A DNA stretch of 64,000 nucleotides from Hyphomonas sp. (GTDB lineage: Bacteria > Pseudomonadota > Alphaproteobacteria > Caulobacterales > Hyphomonadaceae), in assembly GCF_016125515.1 (NCBI RefSeq), contig NZ_WGLO01000001.1:310001-374000 (forward strand), written 5' to 3'. Below the pieces are notes generated by a model. It was not told the origin of the DNA. It made no database searches and saw nothing but the letters and a program-made list of their open reading frames with translations. This document shows, one piece after another, positions 50,123-61,192 of the stretch. The first letter of the stretch is position 1. Every line of letters starts with the position of its first letter. Both the position numbers and the translations under genes were made by a program.

Positions 50123-51289
50123 ATGGCGCTGAAGATTTCCAACCGGGATGCGCGCCGACTGTGGCTGGGGGCGCAGGGCCTGTCGGCGGCGCCGACCGGA
50201 CCCGTCGATCTGCCCGGAACGATCCGCAGGCTCGGCTTCGTCCAGCTTGACACGATCCGCGTCGTGGCGCGCGCGCACGACCATATCCTGTGGAGCCGCA
50301 ACCAGAACTACCGCGAACCTATGCTGGAAAAATGCCTCGGGCAGGACCGGCACGTGTTCGAACATTTCACGCATGATGCTTCGGTGATCCCGATAGAGTT
50401 CTATCCAATGTGGCGGCGCCAGTTCCGCCGCCTGGAGGAAAAGGTGCGCGGATGGGAATGGCACCGGGGCATGCTGGATGAGGAGGGGCGCGCCGAAATC
50501 CGCAGGCGGATCGAAGCGGAAGGGCCGCTCAGCACCAAGGCTTTCGATACGAAGATCGAAGGCAAGCGCGAGATGTGGCGGCGACCGCCGCATAAGCTGG
50601 CGCTGGATTACATGTGGTATGCCGGCGAGTTGTCCACCTCGCACCGCGAGGGCTTCACCAAATTCTATGATCTCACGCACCGTGTCATCCCGGACCACCA
50701 CCGGGAGACCGAACATGACGACGAGGTGCAGGTGGACTGGCTGTGCCGCGAGGCGCTGGACCGGCTCGCTTTCGGCACGCCGGGCGACATCCAGCGTTTC
50801 TGGGCGGCAGCCGACCTCGGCGAGGTGAAGGACTGGACCGAGGCGAATGCCGAAGAACTGGTGCCCGTGGAGATCGAATCCGTAGGCGGACAATGGACGG
50901 CGGCGCTGGCGCCAGCCGATATCGAGGTGCAGCTCGAGGCGGTGCCCGCGCCCGTCTCGCGCCTGCGTATCCTCAATCCGTTCGATCCTGTGATCCGCGA
51001 CCGCAATCGTCTGACCCGCCTGTTCGGCTTCGACTACCGAATCGAGATCTTCGTACCCGCCGCCAAGCGCCAATGGGGCTATTACGTGTATCCGCTGCTG
51101 GAAGGCGACCGGTTCGTGGGCCGTATCGAAGTCAAGGCCGACCGTGAGAAGGGCGAACTCAGCGTGCACAATCTCTGGCATGAGCCCGGCGTGAAATGGA
51201 CCGATGCGCGCGCCGCGCGGCTGGACGCAGAACTTGCCCGGATGGCGCGCTTCGTCGGCGCTGACGAGGTCGTGTGGCGGACGGACTGA
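50123..51289 (+). CDS. YcaQ/AlkX-type DNA glycosylase
   Basis: 388 residues. HTH_42 (winged-helix) family of crosslink-repair DNA glycosylases. N-terminal winged helices begin ISNRDARRLWLGAQGL, then the QxD catalytic-type motif FVQLDTIRVVARAHDHILWSR, with HFTHDASVIP nearby. C-terminal LNPFDPVIRDRNRLTRLFGFDYRIEIFVPAAKRQWGYYV is family-typical. E. coli AlkX/YcaQ unhooks interstrand crosslinks and alkylated bases. The position of the motif is about residues 42-55. Confidence 0.86.
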   Translation: MALKISNRDARRLWLGAQGLSAAPTGPVDLPGTIRRLGFVQLDTIRVVARAHDHILWSRNQNYREPMLEKCLGQDRHVFEHFTHDASVIPIEFYPMWRRQFRRLEEKVRGWEWHRGMLDEEGRAEIRRRIEAEGPLSTKAFDTKIEGKREMWRRPPHKLALDYMWYAGELSTSHREGFTKFYDLTHRVIPDHHRETEHDDEVQVDWLCREALDRLAFGTPGDIQRFWAAADLGEVKDWTEANAEELVPVEIESVGGQWTAALAPADIEVQLEAVPAPVSRLRILNPFDPVIRDRNRLTRLFGFDYRIEIFVPAAKRQWGYYVYPLLEGDRFVGRIEVKADREKGELSVHNLWHEPGVKWTDARAARLDAELARMARFVGADEVVWRTD

Positions 51290-51294
51290 ACCCG

Positions 51295-51813
51295 TCAGCC
51301 TTCGAGCGCGGCCGCCATCCCGGCCAGCTTGGCGACCGTGTTCATGTTGCGCGCAGTTCCCGCTTTGGCGGCGGGGATGACCAGTCTTGAGTCGGCCATC
51401 CCGTCGTCATAGAGGACATAGATTTCCCGCGAGCCAAGCGCGAGCACTTCCGATTTCCGGTGTTTCAGATCGTCCAGCGCGCCGGGCGGCGGCGCGCCAT
51501 CAAGGAAAATGGCGACCGTTCGATTGCCCGGCCCATCCGGAAAGGGATTGGTGGCCAGCACAGCAGCCATTTCAGTCGGTGTGCGGATGATGACGCCTAC
51601 CGGCTTTCCGGCATAGTCCGCAAGGCGCGCCTCGAGGGCCGCCTTGACCTTGATGGCATCGACGGCGGCGCGGAACACGACATTGCCGCTCGCGATATAG
51701 GTTTTCACATCCGTAAAGCCCGACGCTTCGCACATCGCCTTGAGCTCGATCATCGGCAACTTGCCGGTGCCACCGACATTGACGGCGCGAAGCAGGGCGA
51801 CAAACACACTCAT
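51295..51813 (-). CDS. DUF1697 family protein
   Basis: 172 residues from the ATG at 51813, starting MSVFVALLRAVNVGGTGKLPM, followed by FTDVKTYIASGNVVF and later NPFPDGPGNRTVAIFLDG. This pattern is typical of DUF1697, a small alpha/beta protein of unknown function, common in many bacteria. Convergent with the YcaQ gene, 5 bp apart. Confidence 0.88.
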   Translation of the reverse strand: MSVFVALLRAVNVGGTGKLPMIELKAMCEASGFTDVKTYIASGNVVFRAAVDAIKVKAALEARLADYAGKPVGVIIRTPTEMAAVLATNPFPDGPGNRTVAIFLDGAPPPGALDDLKHRKSEVLALGSREIYVLYDDGMADSRLVIPAAKAGTARNMNTVAKLAGMAAALEG

Positions 51814-51842
51814 ACGTAAAGGGCTATCTTCACCCGGGGTGT

Positions 51843-52136
51843 CTACTTGCAACGGAAGGTCAGCGTGGACTTGATCGATGCGGTGTGATTGTCACCGGAG
51901 CGGATCTTGAAGCTGTCCTGTTCTAGGAATTGCTGGGTGATCTGCCTGCCCTGGCCGGCGCAGAAGTCGGCCGCGTCGCGGCGCGCTGCCTCTTCGGCCC
52001 GGTCAGCCTCAGCGTCCGTTGCTTCGGATGCGAGCTCGATCCTGTATTTATTGGGGCCGATCTGCTCGATTCCCCCGGCGCATCCCGTCAGGAAAAAGGC
52101 AAGGGCGAGACTGGCAAAGGCGTGTCGGCTGGTCAT
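51843..52136 (-). CDS. Small lipoprotein, hypothetical
   Basis: 97 residues. Signal peptide with lipobox FLTGC near residue 15-19. The mature chain is helical with IGPNKYRIELASEATDAEADRAEEAARRDAADFC and a final LTFRC. AGGGGAA precedes the ATG. I do not recognise a family; small periplasmic lipoprotein. It precedes the DUF1697 gene by 29 bp on the same strand. Confidence 0.75.
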   Translation of the reverse strand: MTSRHAFASLALAFFLTGCAGGIEQIGPNKYRIELASEATDAEADRAEEAARRDAADFCAGQGRQITQQFLEQDSFKIRSGDNHTASIKSTLTFRCK

Positions 52137-52233
52137 TTCGGTTCCCCTAAACAGGTATCGGTGAAACGCTAGGCCAATCAGTCAGGCGCGACAAGATGGA
52201 CTTCGGCCTTGTTCCTGCGGGCGTGCCCGCGTC

Positions 52234-53049
52234 TCATCCGCCTGCTGATAAACTCAACACCTGCCGCGCGGCGTCGATATGGATCTCGGTGCCCGGCCGC
52301 CGGCCGCCTGCAATCATCCGGCGCGTGAGGCGCTCGTAATGCTCGATGAAGCCCGCTACCCAGGCGCGCCGCTCCGGCGGTACGGCTTCGCCCCGCGCCG
52401 CCCACAGCGCGGCCTCCTGCTGCATCCGCCAGTCCAGCACGCAGTCGAAAGCGGGCGGTACGATGTGGAGGAAGCCGTCCGCTGCATCCCAGAGCGGCGC
52501 ATAGGACCGCGCGAGCACGGTTTCCTGATGCAGCCGCCAGGTTTTGTCCGCATCAGCGGCTTCGACGCGGTTGATTGGCGGCGAGTTTGGCGCGTCAGGA
52601 TCCGGGCAAACGCCCATCAGCCAGCCCTCCACCACGATCGCCGCCGGGCGGCCCAAGACGGCGCGCCAGGCTTCGCGCGGCGCACGGTCGTCGGCGAGCT
52701 TGTCGAAGACGGGCAGGGCGGTCACGCTCTGGGCGCTTGCCTCGCGCAGCTCTGCGATGAGGCTTCGCAGCAAGCCAAGGTCATGTGTACCCGGAGGGCC
52801 CCGCACACGGAACAGCGCGCTGACCTCCAGCGCGAGACGTTCGCGCTCCGCCTTCTTGAGGTAGACGTCGTCCAGACCGAACCCGGCAACCGGCACCGGC
52901 AAAGCCGAGACGGCTTCGGCCAGGGCCGTCGACTTGCCGCAGCCTTGCGGACCGGAGAGGAAAAGCAGCGGGATATGGCCACTCGGCGCCGCCTCGACCG
53001 CGCGCGTGATCCAGCGCCCCACATGCGGCGTGATCTGGTTGGCGGTCAT
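52234..53049 (-). CDS. Glycerate kinase-like P-loop protein (GLYK family)
   Basis: 271 residues. Walker A LFLSGPQGCGKSTAL near residue 31, then FGLDDVYLKKAERERLA, RVRGPPGTHDLGLL, LPVFDKLADDRAP and VVEGWLMGVCPDP. This order and motif set matches the D-glycerate 3-kinase/P-loop family (GLYK, yeast YGR205W). It would phosphorylate D-glycerate, or a similar small acid. The gene follows the M23 peptidase gene by 6 bp and probably shares its mRNA. Confidence 0.85.
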   Translation of the reverse strand: MTANQITPHVGRWITRAVEAAPSGHIPLLFLSGPQGCGKSTALAEAVSALPVPVAGFGLDDVYLKKAERERLALEVSALFRVRGPPGTHDLGLLRSLIAELREASAQSVTALPVFDKLADDRAPREAWRAVLGRPAAIVVEGWLMGVCPDPDAPNSPPINRVEAADADKTWRLHQETVLARSYAPLWDAADGFLHIVPPAFDCVLDWRMQQEAALWAARGEAVPPERRAWVAGFIEHYERLTRRMIAGGRRPGTEIHIDAARQVLSLSAGG

Positions 53050-53055
53050 GCCGGT

Positions 53056-54024
53056 TCAGTCCGTAGACGGAAGGGTTAGCAGGAGCGCGGGGTCAAGATA
53101 GGTGTCCCCGTCGCGGTCGCTGCTCGCCGGGTTGCGCCATTTGACGCCCCAGTGAAGGTGCGGCCCGGACGAGCGCCCGGTATCCCCGGAACGCGCGATC
53201 AGCTGGCCGGCCGCCACCGTGTCGCCCGCCGACACATCGATTTCCGACAGGTGCATAAACACCGAGAGGAGCCCCTGGCCGTGATCGATGAACACTGCGC
53301 CGCCTTCATAATAGAGATCCGGATCGGCCAGCGTGACGCGACCGGCCGCCGGGGCGGTGACCGGCGAGCCGATGGGGGCAGCAAAGTCCAGCCCCAGATG
53401 GACCAAGGTCGAGTCGCAGGGCTTGCCGCTCGTCTTCGAGACACCGGTATAGCGCCGCTCCGGGCCGAAGGGCGAAGACGTCGGCCGGGCCGAGGGCGCG
53501 GCAAACCCGTCCAGCGCGCCGCGGCCGGGCGCAAACGTGGCGAAGGCGGCCGCCTTCTTCTCCCAGCTCTCGGCGGCGTGCGCTTTCTGGGCCGGCGTGC
53601 GGGCGTCGACCTTGTCGCAGTCGAGCCCTGGCACGACGCGGCTCTCGTGGCTGCGCGCCGTCACGGAAAGAGTCAGCGTTTCGCTCCCGGCCTCGACGGT
53701 GAGCGTTTCCGGCGCCGCGCGGGAAAGCCCGAACTGCACGGCGCCGGTCTCATCGGCGGTCAGCACGGTTTGATCGAAGCGGACAGCTTCGCCGGGTGGG
53801 GCGCGGCAGATCACGAGGCCGCCTTGCTGGAAAAGGCCGGTGCAGGCGTCTGACAGGGCGGGGCGGGGCTCGGCCTCCGGCGCAGGCGGGGCAGGTTCCG
53901 GAACCGGGTCCGGCAATCCGATGTCGGTGGTTTCATCCGTCGCGGGCGCCGGCATCGCAGCGGGCGGGGCGGCCGAGCAGGCGGCCAGCAGGCTCATGGC
54001 AACCGCGGCCAGCCCATGGTGCAT
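53056..54024 (-). CDS. M23 family metallopeptidase, lipoprotein
   Basis: 322 residues from the ATG at 54024. Lipobox LLAAC near residue 16, then a low-complexity Pro/Ala linker; the peptidase core HLGLDFAAPIGSPV and HLHWGVKW supply the His/Asp zinc ligands of LytM-type endopeptidases near the C-terminus, with PLYYEGGAVFIDHG-like segments between. It likely cleaves peptidoglycan cross-bridges or binds as an activator. Start overlaps the DUF2093 stop by 1 nt (TGATG). Confidence 0.9.
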   Translation of the reverse strand: MHHGLAAVAMSLLAACSAAPPAAMPAPATDETTDIGLPDPVPEPAPPAPEAEPRPALSDACTGLFQQGGLVICRAPPGEAVRFDQTVLTADETGAVQFGLSRAAPETLTVEAGSETLTLSVTARSHESRVVPGLDCDKVDARTPAQKAHAAESWEKKAAAFATFAPGRGALDGFAAPSARPTSSPFGPERRYTGVSKTSGKPCDSTLVHLGLDFAAPIGSPVTAPAAGRVTLADPDLYYEGGAVFIDHGQGLLSVFMHLSEIDVSAGDTVAAGQLIARSGDTGRSSGPHLHWGVKWRNPASSDRDGDTYLDPALLLTLPSTD

Positions 54025-54233
54025 CACTGCGCGGGTGAGAGGCGATGGGCAGCGGCTTCGGCGTCCCAATAGGCTTCCTGCAGGTCAACGCTCCAATAGC
54101 GTAGGGCGCCGAGGGGAATCGGCCTACCGGTCACGGCACAGGTGACGAAACTGCCGGGCGACAGGATGTCATAATCATTGTCGCCATAGCGAAGACGGGC
54201 TTCCCCGCCGGAATTTCCGGATCGTGTGAGCAT
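54024..54233 (-). CDS. DUF2093 family small protein
   Basis: 69 residues from the ATG at 54233. EARLRYGDNDYDILSPGSFVTCAVTGRPIPLGALRYWSVDLQEAYWDAE matches DUF2093 throughout, a short alphaproteobacterial family with no assigned function; a Cys in the middle may coordinate metal. It is divergent from recA (154 bp) and overlaps the M23 gene start by 1 nt, so the three (DUF2093, M23, GLYK-like) form one operon. Promoter region shared with recA. Confidence 0.8.
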   Translation of the reverse strand: MLTRSGNSGGEARLRYGDNDYDILSPGSFVTCAVTGRPIPLGALRYWSVDLQEAYWDAEAAAHRLSPAQ

Positions 54234-54283
54234 GCTGGCAGTATGACTCAGCGGCCGCGGAAAGGAAAGCGGAGCTGTCAAAA

Positions 54284-54298
54284 GTTTCCGCTTTGTTC
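54284..54298. promoter_or_regulatory. SOS (LexA) box of recA, one mismatch
   Basis: GTTT-N7-GTTC matches the alphaproteobacterial LexA consensus GTTC-N7-GTTC except at one base, about 90 bp before the recA ATG. Its second half (GTTC at 54295-54298) also forms the left arm of an inverted repeat TTTGTTC-TCCG-GAACAAA (54292-54309). LexA binding is inference. Confidence 0.6.
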
Positions 54299-54387
54299 TC
54301 CGGAACAAATAGTGTACATGCAGATCCAGCATGGCAATCGGGGGCCTTGCCAAATCGGCCCCCATGGTAGACCAAAGGAGATCACTG

Positions 54388-55485
54388 ATGAGCAAACCGA
54401 CGCTTGCGATCGTGCAGAAGGAAACCGGTGTGGATAAGCAAAAGGCCCTCGAAACCGCGCTTGGAAACATCGAACGGTCGTTCGGCAAGGGCTCGGTCAT
54501 GCGCCTTGGCGACAAGAAATCGATGGATATCGAGGCGATTTCCACCGGTTCGCTCGGTCTCGACATCGCGCTCGGCATCGGCGGCCTCCCGAAAGGCCGG
54601 ATCATCGAGATTTTCGGCCCGGAAAGCTCGGGCAAGACCACCCTGTCGCTGCACTGCGTGGCGGAAGCCCAGCGCAATGGCGGCGTGTGCGCCTTCATCG
54701 ACGCCGAGCATGCGCTCGATCCGGTCTATGCCGGCAAGCTGGGCATCGATCTGGACGACCTTCTGATCTCGCAGCCCGATTCGGGCGAGCAGGCGCTGGA
54801 AATCGCCGATACGCTGGTGCGTTCGGGCGCGGTGGACCTGCTCGTGATCGACTCGGTGGCCGCGCTGACCCCGCGCGCTGAACTGGAAGGCGAAATGGGC
54901 GACTCGCTGCCCGGCCTTCAGGCCCGCCTGATGAGCCAGGCGCTGCGCAAGCTGACCGGCTCGATCTCCAAGTCGAAATGCATGGTCATCTTCATCAACC
55001 AGATCCGCATGAAGATCGGTGTGATGTTCGGCAACCCGGAGACCACGACGGGCGGTAACGCCTTGAAATTCTATGCATCTGTCCGCCTTGATATCCGCCG
55101 TATCGGTCAGATCAAGGAACGTGAGGACGTGATCGGCAACCAGACCCGCGTCAAGGTCGTCAAAAACAAGGTCGCACCGCCGTTCCGGCAGGTCGAGTTC
55201 GACATCCTCTATGGCGAGGGCATTTCCAAGACCGGCGAGCTGATCGACCTTGGCGTCAAGGCCAATGTGGTCGAGAAATCGGGCTCCTGGTACTCCTACA
55301 ATGGCGAGCGCATCGGTCAGGGCCGTGAAAAGGCCCGCCAGTTCCTCAAGGACAATGTCGCCGTCGCCAATGAGATCGAGGATGCCATCCGCCGCAATGC
55401 AGGCCTGCTCGCCGAAGAGCTGCTGGCGGCCGGCATGAACTCGTCCGAAGATGAAGATGACACGCCAGATGCGGCAGAAGGCTGA
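54388..55485 (+). CDS. recA: Recombinase RecA
   Basis: 365 residues from the ATG at 54388, after AAAGGAGAT (an upstream in-frame ATG at 54331 is not favoured). ATP-dependent strand-exchange protein: Walker A in [32 protein letters not shown] (loop L1 region), [24 protein letters not shown] and [14 protein letters not shown]. It drives homologous recombination and LexA self-cleavage. The acidic C-terminal tail (NSSEDEDD) is typical. A LexA-type box lies upstream. Confidence 0.98.
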   Translation: MSKPTLAIVQKETGVDKQKALETALGNIERSFGKGSVMRLGDKKSMDIEAISTGSLGLDIALGIGGLPKGRIIEIFGPESSGKTTLSLHCVAEAQRNGGVCAFIDAEHALDPVYAGKLGIDLDDLLISQPDSGEQALEIADTLVRSGAVDLLVIDSVAALTPRAELEGEMGDSLPGLQARLMSQALRKLTGSISKSKCMVIFINQIRMKIGVMFGNPETTTGGNALKFYASVRLDIRRIGQIKEREDVIGNQTRVKVVKNKVAPPFRQVEFDILYGEGISKTGELIDLGVKANVVEKSGSWYSYNGERIGQGREKARQFLKDNVAVANEIEDAIRRNAGLLAEELLAAGMNSSEDEDDTPDAAEG

Positions 55486-55624
55486 ACCCGGCCTGTCATA
55501 CGGACATGATTTCGCGGTGATCCACGTCTAAGGTGGTCTCCGCTGGCCAGGTCAGGGCGCCGGGAAACCGGTGCACGACAGGCCTGGCAAGCTTCCGGCC
55601 TATCGATCTCCAGGCTGGATGAGT

Positions 55625-55665
55625 CCCCTTTGCGGCGCGCCTTGTCTTGGCGGGCTGCAAAGGGG
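55625..55665 (+). terminator. Strong hairpin between recA and alaS
   Basis: CCCCTTTGC pairs with GCAAAGGGG, extended by GCCGCC-type inner pairs with one mismatch, total stem ~16 bp, loop TTGTCTT, then CCTTTATAT, a weak T-tract. It lies 140 bp after recA and about 60 bp before alaS; either the recA terminator or an attenuator of alaS. Confidence 0.6.
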
Positions 55666-55726
55666 CCTTTATATCGCCTCTGTAATCCTGCGCGCGCCTC
55701 GGCTAAGGCGGGCAGGGATTCCCTTC

Positions 55727-58399
<2,673 letters not shown>

Positions 58400-58422
58400 C
58401 GCCGGCCGGCGGGAGGTCGAAC

Positions 58423-58827
58423 ATGCCCGCCGGATATTCAGGTACGCCGCTCGCCCGCAAGCTCGGCTTCACGGACGCCCTGCCGGTCTGGGCACCTGGC
58501 CTGCCAGACAGCGTGCGCGCCGAAATCGAGACGACGGCCCGCCCGCGCTTCCTCGCCCGGTCCGCAATGGGGCTCGCGGCGGCGCATGTTTTCCACACGT
58601 CGGCGGCCGGTCTCGAGGCCGATCTCACGCGCCTGCGCCCGATGATCGCGCCGAACGGCATGGTCTGGGTCTCCTGGCCGAAAAAGGCCGCGAAAGTCGC
58701 GACCGGCATCACCGAAGACACGATCCGCCAGCTCGCGCTGCCCATGGGCTTCGTGGACGTGAAAGTCTGCGCGGTGGATGCGGTCTGGTCCGGCCTGAAG
58801 CTGGTCATCCGGAAGGAATTGCGGTGA
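58423..58827 (+). CDS. DUF3052 family protein
   Basis: 134 residues starting 24 bp after alaS. SGTPLARKLGFTDALPVW then WVSWPKKAAKVATGITEDTIRQLALPMGFVDVKVCAVDAVWSGLKLVIRKELR is the complete DUF3052 pattern: an actinobacterial/alphaproteobacterial family without known function. It sits tail to tail with tRNA-Pro on the other strand, 4 bp apart. Confidence 0.9.
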   Translation: MPAGYSGTPLARKLGFTDALPVWAPGLPDSVRAEIETTARPRFLARSAMGLAAAHVFHTSAAGLEADLTRLRPMIAPNGMVWVSWPKKAAKVATGITEDTIRQLALPMGFVDVKVCAVDAVWSGLKLVIRKELR

Positions 58828-58831
58828 GAGA

Positions 58832-58908
58832 TGGTCGGAGTGAGAGGATTCGAACCTCCGACCCCTAGCTCCCGAAGCTAGTGCTCTACCAGGCTGAGCC
58901 ACACTCCG
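58832..58908 (-). tRNA. tRNA-Pro (anticodon CGG)
   Basis: 77 nt including an encoded CCA (58832-58834). 7-bp acceptor stem CGGAGTG/CACTCCG, D-arm GCTC-AGCCTGGTA-GAGC, anticodon stem CTAGC/GCTAG with loop TTCGGGA (anticodon CGG at 58872-58874), TPsiC arm with GGTTCGAATCC. This reads the CCG proline codon, favoured in this GC-rich genome. Confidence 0.96.
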
Positions 58909-59039
58909 ATGCCATCAAATTGTCTCGGCCGCCGTCGGGCGCCCGAGCCGGGAAGCCGGGGTTTTACGCCCCATGACGGATTTTGCAAGGGGCAAAAGAC
59001 GCCTCCTCAGACCCGCCCGCCGGTGGTCGGAACGCGCCC

Positions 59040-59690
59040 TCAGGCGAGCAGCGGCTCGGGCGCGCCCGCCTGCCATCGGGGCAGTTTCGCCATGATGGCG
59101 GCAAAGCGCGCGCTGGCCGTATGCCCGGTCAGCCAGGCTTGCATCGGCGCAGGTGCGTCGCGGGACCAGACGTCCGGATCGGTCGCCGCGAATTGGCGCA
59201 CGAAGGGGAAGATCGCGATGTCGGCCAGCGTCGGCGCGGGGCCGAAGAACTGGCCGCCCTGTTCCGCAATGCGCGCGGCAAGACGGTCGAGAATCTCGAG
59301 GCCCGCAGCGCGGTGGGCGCCCGCATCGACGCCTCCGGCGGCGTAGCGCCCGGGATATTTGTAGCGGTCGACCGCGCGTTTGAACGGGCCATCATTCTGC
59401 GCGATGAGGCGGGCCGTGTCTTCCGCGTCTGCGCCGAGCCAGTCTTCCGGATCGTTCTGCGCCAGCGCCCAGTGCATGATGTCGAGGCTCTCGTCGATCA
59501 CCCGTCCGTCGGCCAGAACAAGAACCGGCACGGTGCCCTTCGGGCTCGCGTCCAGCATTTCCGCCGGTTTGTCGCGCAGCACGATTTCGCGCACACGCAC
59601 CTTCAGGCCTGAGGCCGAGAGGGCCATACGCGCGCGCATGGCATAGGGGCACCGGCGGAAGGAATAGAGGATCGGCGCGGGCGCGCTCAC
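59040..59690 (-). CDS. Glutathione S-transferase family protein
   Basis: 216 residues with a GTG start overlapping the upstream TrhO stop by 4 bp (GTGA). N-terminal thioredoxin-like fold with the active-site region SFRRCPYAMRARMALSAS, PKGTVPVLVLADGRVIDESLDI for glutathione binding, then the all-helical C-terminal domain with GPAPTLADIAIFPFV. It conjugates or reduces using glutathione; partner unknown. Coupled to TrhO. Confidence 0.87.
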   Translation of the reverse strand: MSAPAPILYSFRRCPYAMRARMALSASGLKVRVREIVLRDKPAEMLDASPKGTVPVLVLADGRVIDESLDIMHWALAQNDPEDWLGADAEDTARLIAQNDGPFKRAVDRYKYPGRYAAGGVDAGAHRAAGLEILDRLAARIAEQGGQFFGPAPTLADIAIFPFVRQFAATDPDVWSRDAPAPMQAWLTGHTASARFAAIMAKLPRWQAGAPEPLLA

Positions 59691-60619
59691 GCGTCCTGTT
59701 CCCGCCGGGCCATATGCTTTTCGCCGCGCGCGCGGGCAAGCTCGATCTGGCGCTGGCGCTCGGCAAAGCGGGCGCGCTGTTCATCGCTCATCTCGCCGGC
59801 GCAGGCGGCGCAGGAAATGCCTTCGGCATAGTCCTTATACTGACGGCCTTCCGGAGAGACCGGGCGCCCGCAGGCATGGCACAGAACATGCTCGCCGGGG
59901 GTAAGATCGTGGCGCACGGACACGCGCTCATCGAACACGTAGCATTCTCCGCGCCAGCGCGTTTCGGTTTCAGGCACGGTTTCGAGATATTTCAGGATGC
60001 CGCCTTCGAGGTGGTAGACATCGTCGAGGCCTTCGGCCTTGACGAAGCTGGTGGCCTTTTCGCAGCGGATGCCGCCGGTGCAGAACATGGCAATCTTCGG
60101 CTTGCGCCCCTCCGCCTCCAGCTGGTCGCGGAACGCCCGGAACCAGGCCGGGAACCCGCGGAAACTGTCCGTCTGCGGATCGATGGCGCCTTCGAACGTG
60201 CCGATCGCCACTTCGTAATCATTGCGCGTATCGATCAACACGGTATCGGGATCGGTGATCAGGGCGTTCCAGTCCTGCGGCTTCACGTACGTTCCCACCA
60301 GCGCATTCGGGTCCGTACCCGGCACGCCCATGGTGACGATCTCGCGCTTCAGGCGCACCTTCAGACGCAGGAACGGCATCGCGTCTGCTTCGGAAAATTT
60401 CGCCTCCAGCTTTTCGGCGCCCGGCAGCGCGCGCAGCGTCGCCAGCGCGGCGTCGATCGCCTCCGGGCTGCCGGCGATCGTGCCGTTGACGCCTTCCTCG
60501 GCCAGCAACACCGAACCCTTGATACCGAGGCCGCAGAACGTGGCGGCGAGCGCCTGGCGGCGATGCTGATAGTCCGGGAACCGGAAGAATTTGTAGAAGG
60601 CAGCAATGCGAACGGTCAT
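59687..60619 (-). CDS. trhO: tRNA uridine(34) hydroxylase, rhodanese-type
   Basis: 310 residues. Starts MTVRIAAFYKFFRFPDYQHRRQAL; UPF0176/YceA domain, then rhodanese domain with VLIDTRNDYEVAIGTFEGA and the active-site Cys in MFCTGGIRCEKAT, and a C-terminal zinc-like set (CHACGRPVS and CAAC). TrhO uses O2 to form 5-hydroxyuridine at tRNA position 34. Upstream of the GST gene in one coupled unit. Confidence 0.92.
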   Translation of the reverse strand: MTVRIAAFYKFFRFPDYQHRRQALAATFCGLGIKGSVLLAEEGVNGTIAGSPEAIDAALATLRALPGAEKLEAKFSEADAMPFLRLKVRLKREIVTMGVPGTDPNALVGTYVKPQDWNALITDPDTVLIDTRNDYEVAIGTFEGAIDPQTDSFRGFPAWFRAFRDQLEAEGRKPKIAMFCTGGIRCEKATSFVKAEGLDDVYHLEGGILKYLETVPETETRWRGECYVFDERVSVRHDLTPGEHVLCHACGRPVSPEGRQYKDYAEGISCAACAGEMSDEQRARFAERQRQIELARARGEKHMARREQDA

Positions 60620-60660
60620 GAGACGGGCTTATGGCAGAGTACCGTCCGGCAATAAACCGG

Positions 60661-61044
60661 TCAGCTGAACTGCGTGAGGCTGAGATTATTGCCATCGGGA
60701 TCGAGGAACCAAGCGATCTTCGGGCCGCCGCCAGGGGCGGTCCAGTAGCCGTCGGCATCCATGCCCATGCCGGGATACGCTTCGAACTGCACGCCTTTGG
60801 CTTTCAGCGCGGACATCGCGGCGGGCAGATCCGGCACGATCCAGCCGAGCACGGTGTGGCGGCTGGGGTTGTGGCCCGCGCCGAGGCTTGTGAGGCGGAG
60901 CATGGTTCCGGCCAGATCGAAAACCGCGGCGAAGTCGTCCTCGGAGACGAGCGTGAGGCCGAGCGTATCAGTGTAGAAGGCTTTGGCTTTCCGGTGGTCC
61001 GGGGTGCCGATGAAGGTGACGGGCGGCGCAGATGATAGGGTCAT
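60661..61044 (-). CDS. VOC family protein
   Basis: 127 residues from the ATG at 61044. APPVTFIGTPDHRKAKAFYTDTLGL, VLGWIVPDLPAAM and the terminal AWFLDPDGNNLSLTQFS are the vicinal-oxygen-chelate module pattern. Substrate unknown; may be a glyoxalase, bleomycin-binding or dioxygenase-like protein. Lies 41 bp before trhO on the same strand. Confidence 0.86.
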   Translation of the reverse strand: MTLSSAPPVTFIGTPDHRKAKAFYTDTLGLTLVSEDDFAAVFDLAGTMLRLTSLGAGHNPSRHTVLGWIVPDLPAAMSALKAKGVQFEAYPGMGMDADGYWTAPGGGPKIAWFLDPDGNNLSLTQFS

Positions 61045-61192
61045 GGGGGCGTTCCTGAGCTTGGGGCACCTTATCCCAACGGACACGAAAGGGGGAGGGG
61101 CCCGGCACGCGCGCCAGCTTTCATGTCGCTTGACCTTGAACCGGGGTTGCAGGTTTAGGTCACGCAGAAGCTAGATCAACGGAGCCGATTCG

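Noticed and set aside
54331-54387. Upstream RecA start at 54331
   Set aside because: The additional residues are not RecA-like; AAAGGAGAT directly precedes the ATG at 54388.
55486-55726. T-box or other riboswitch upstream of alaS
   Set aside because: I could not identify the T-box sequence or specifier stem; only a hairpin is supported.
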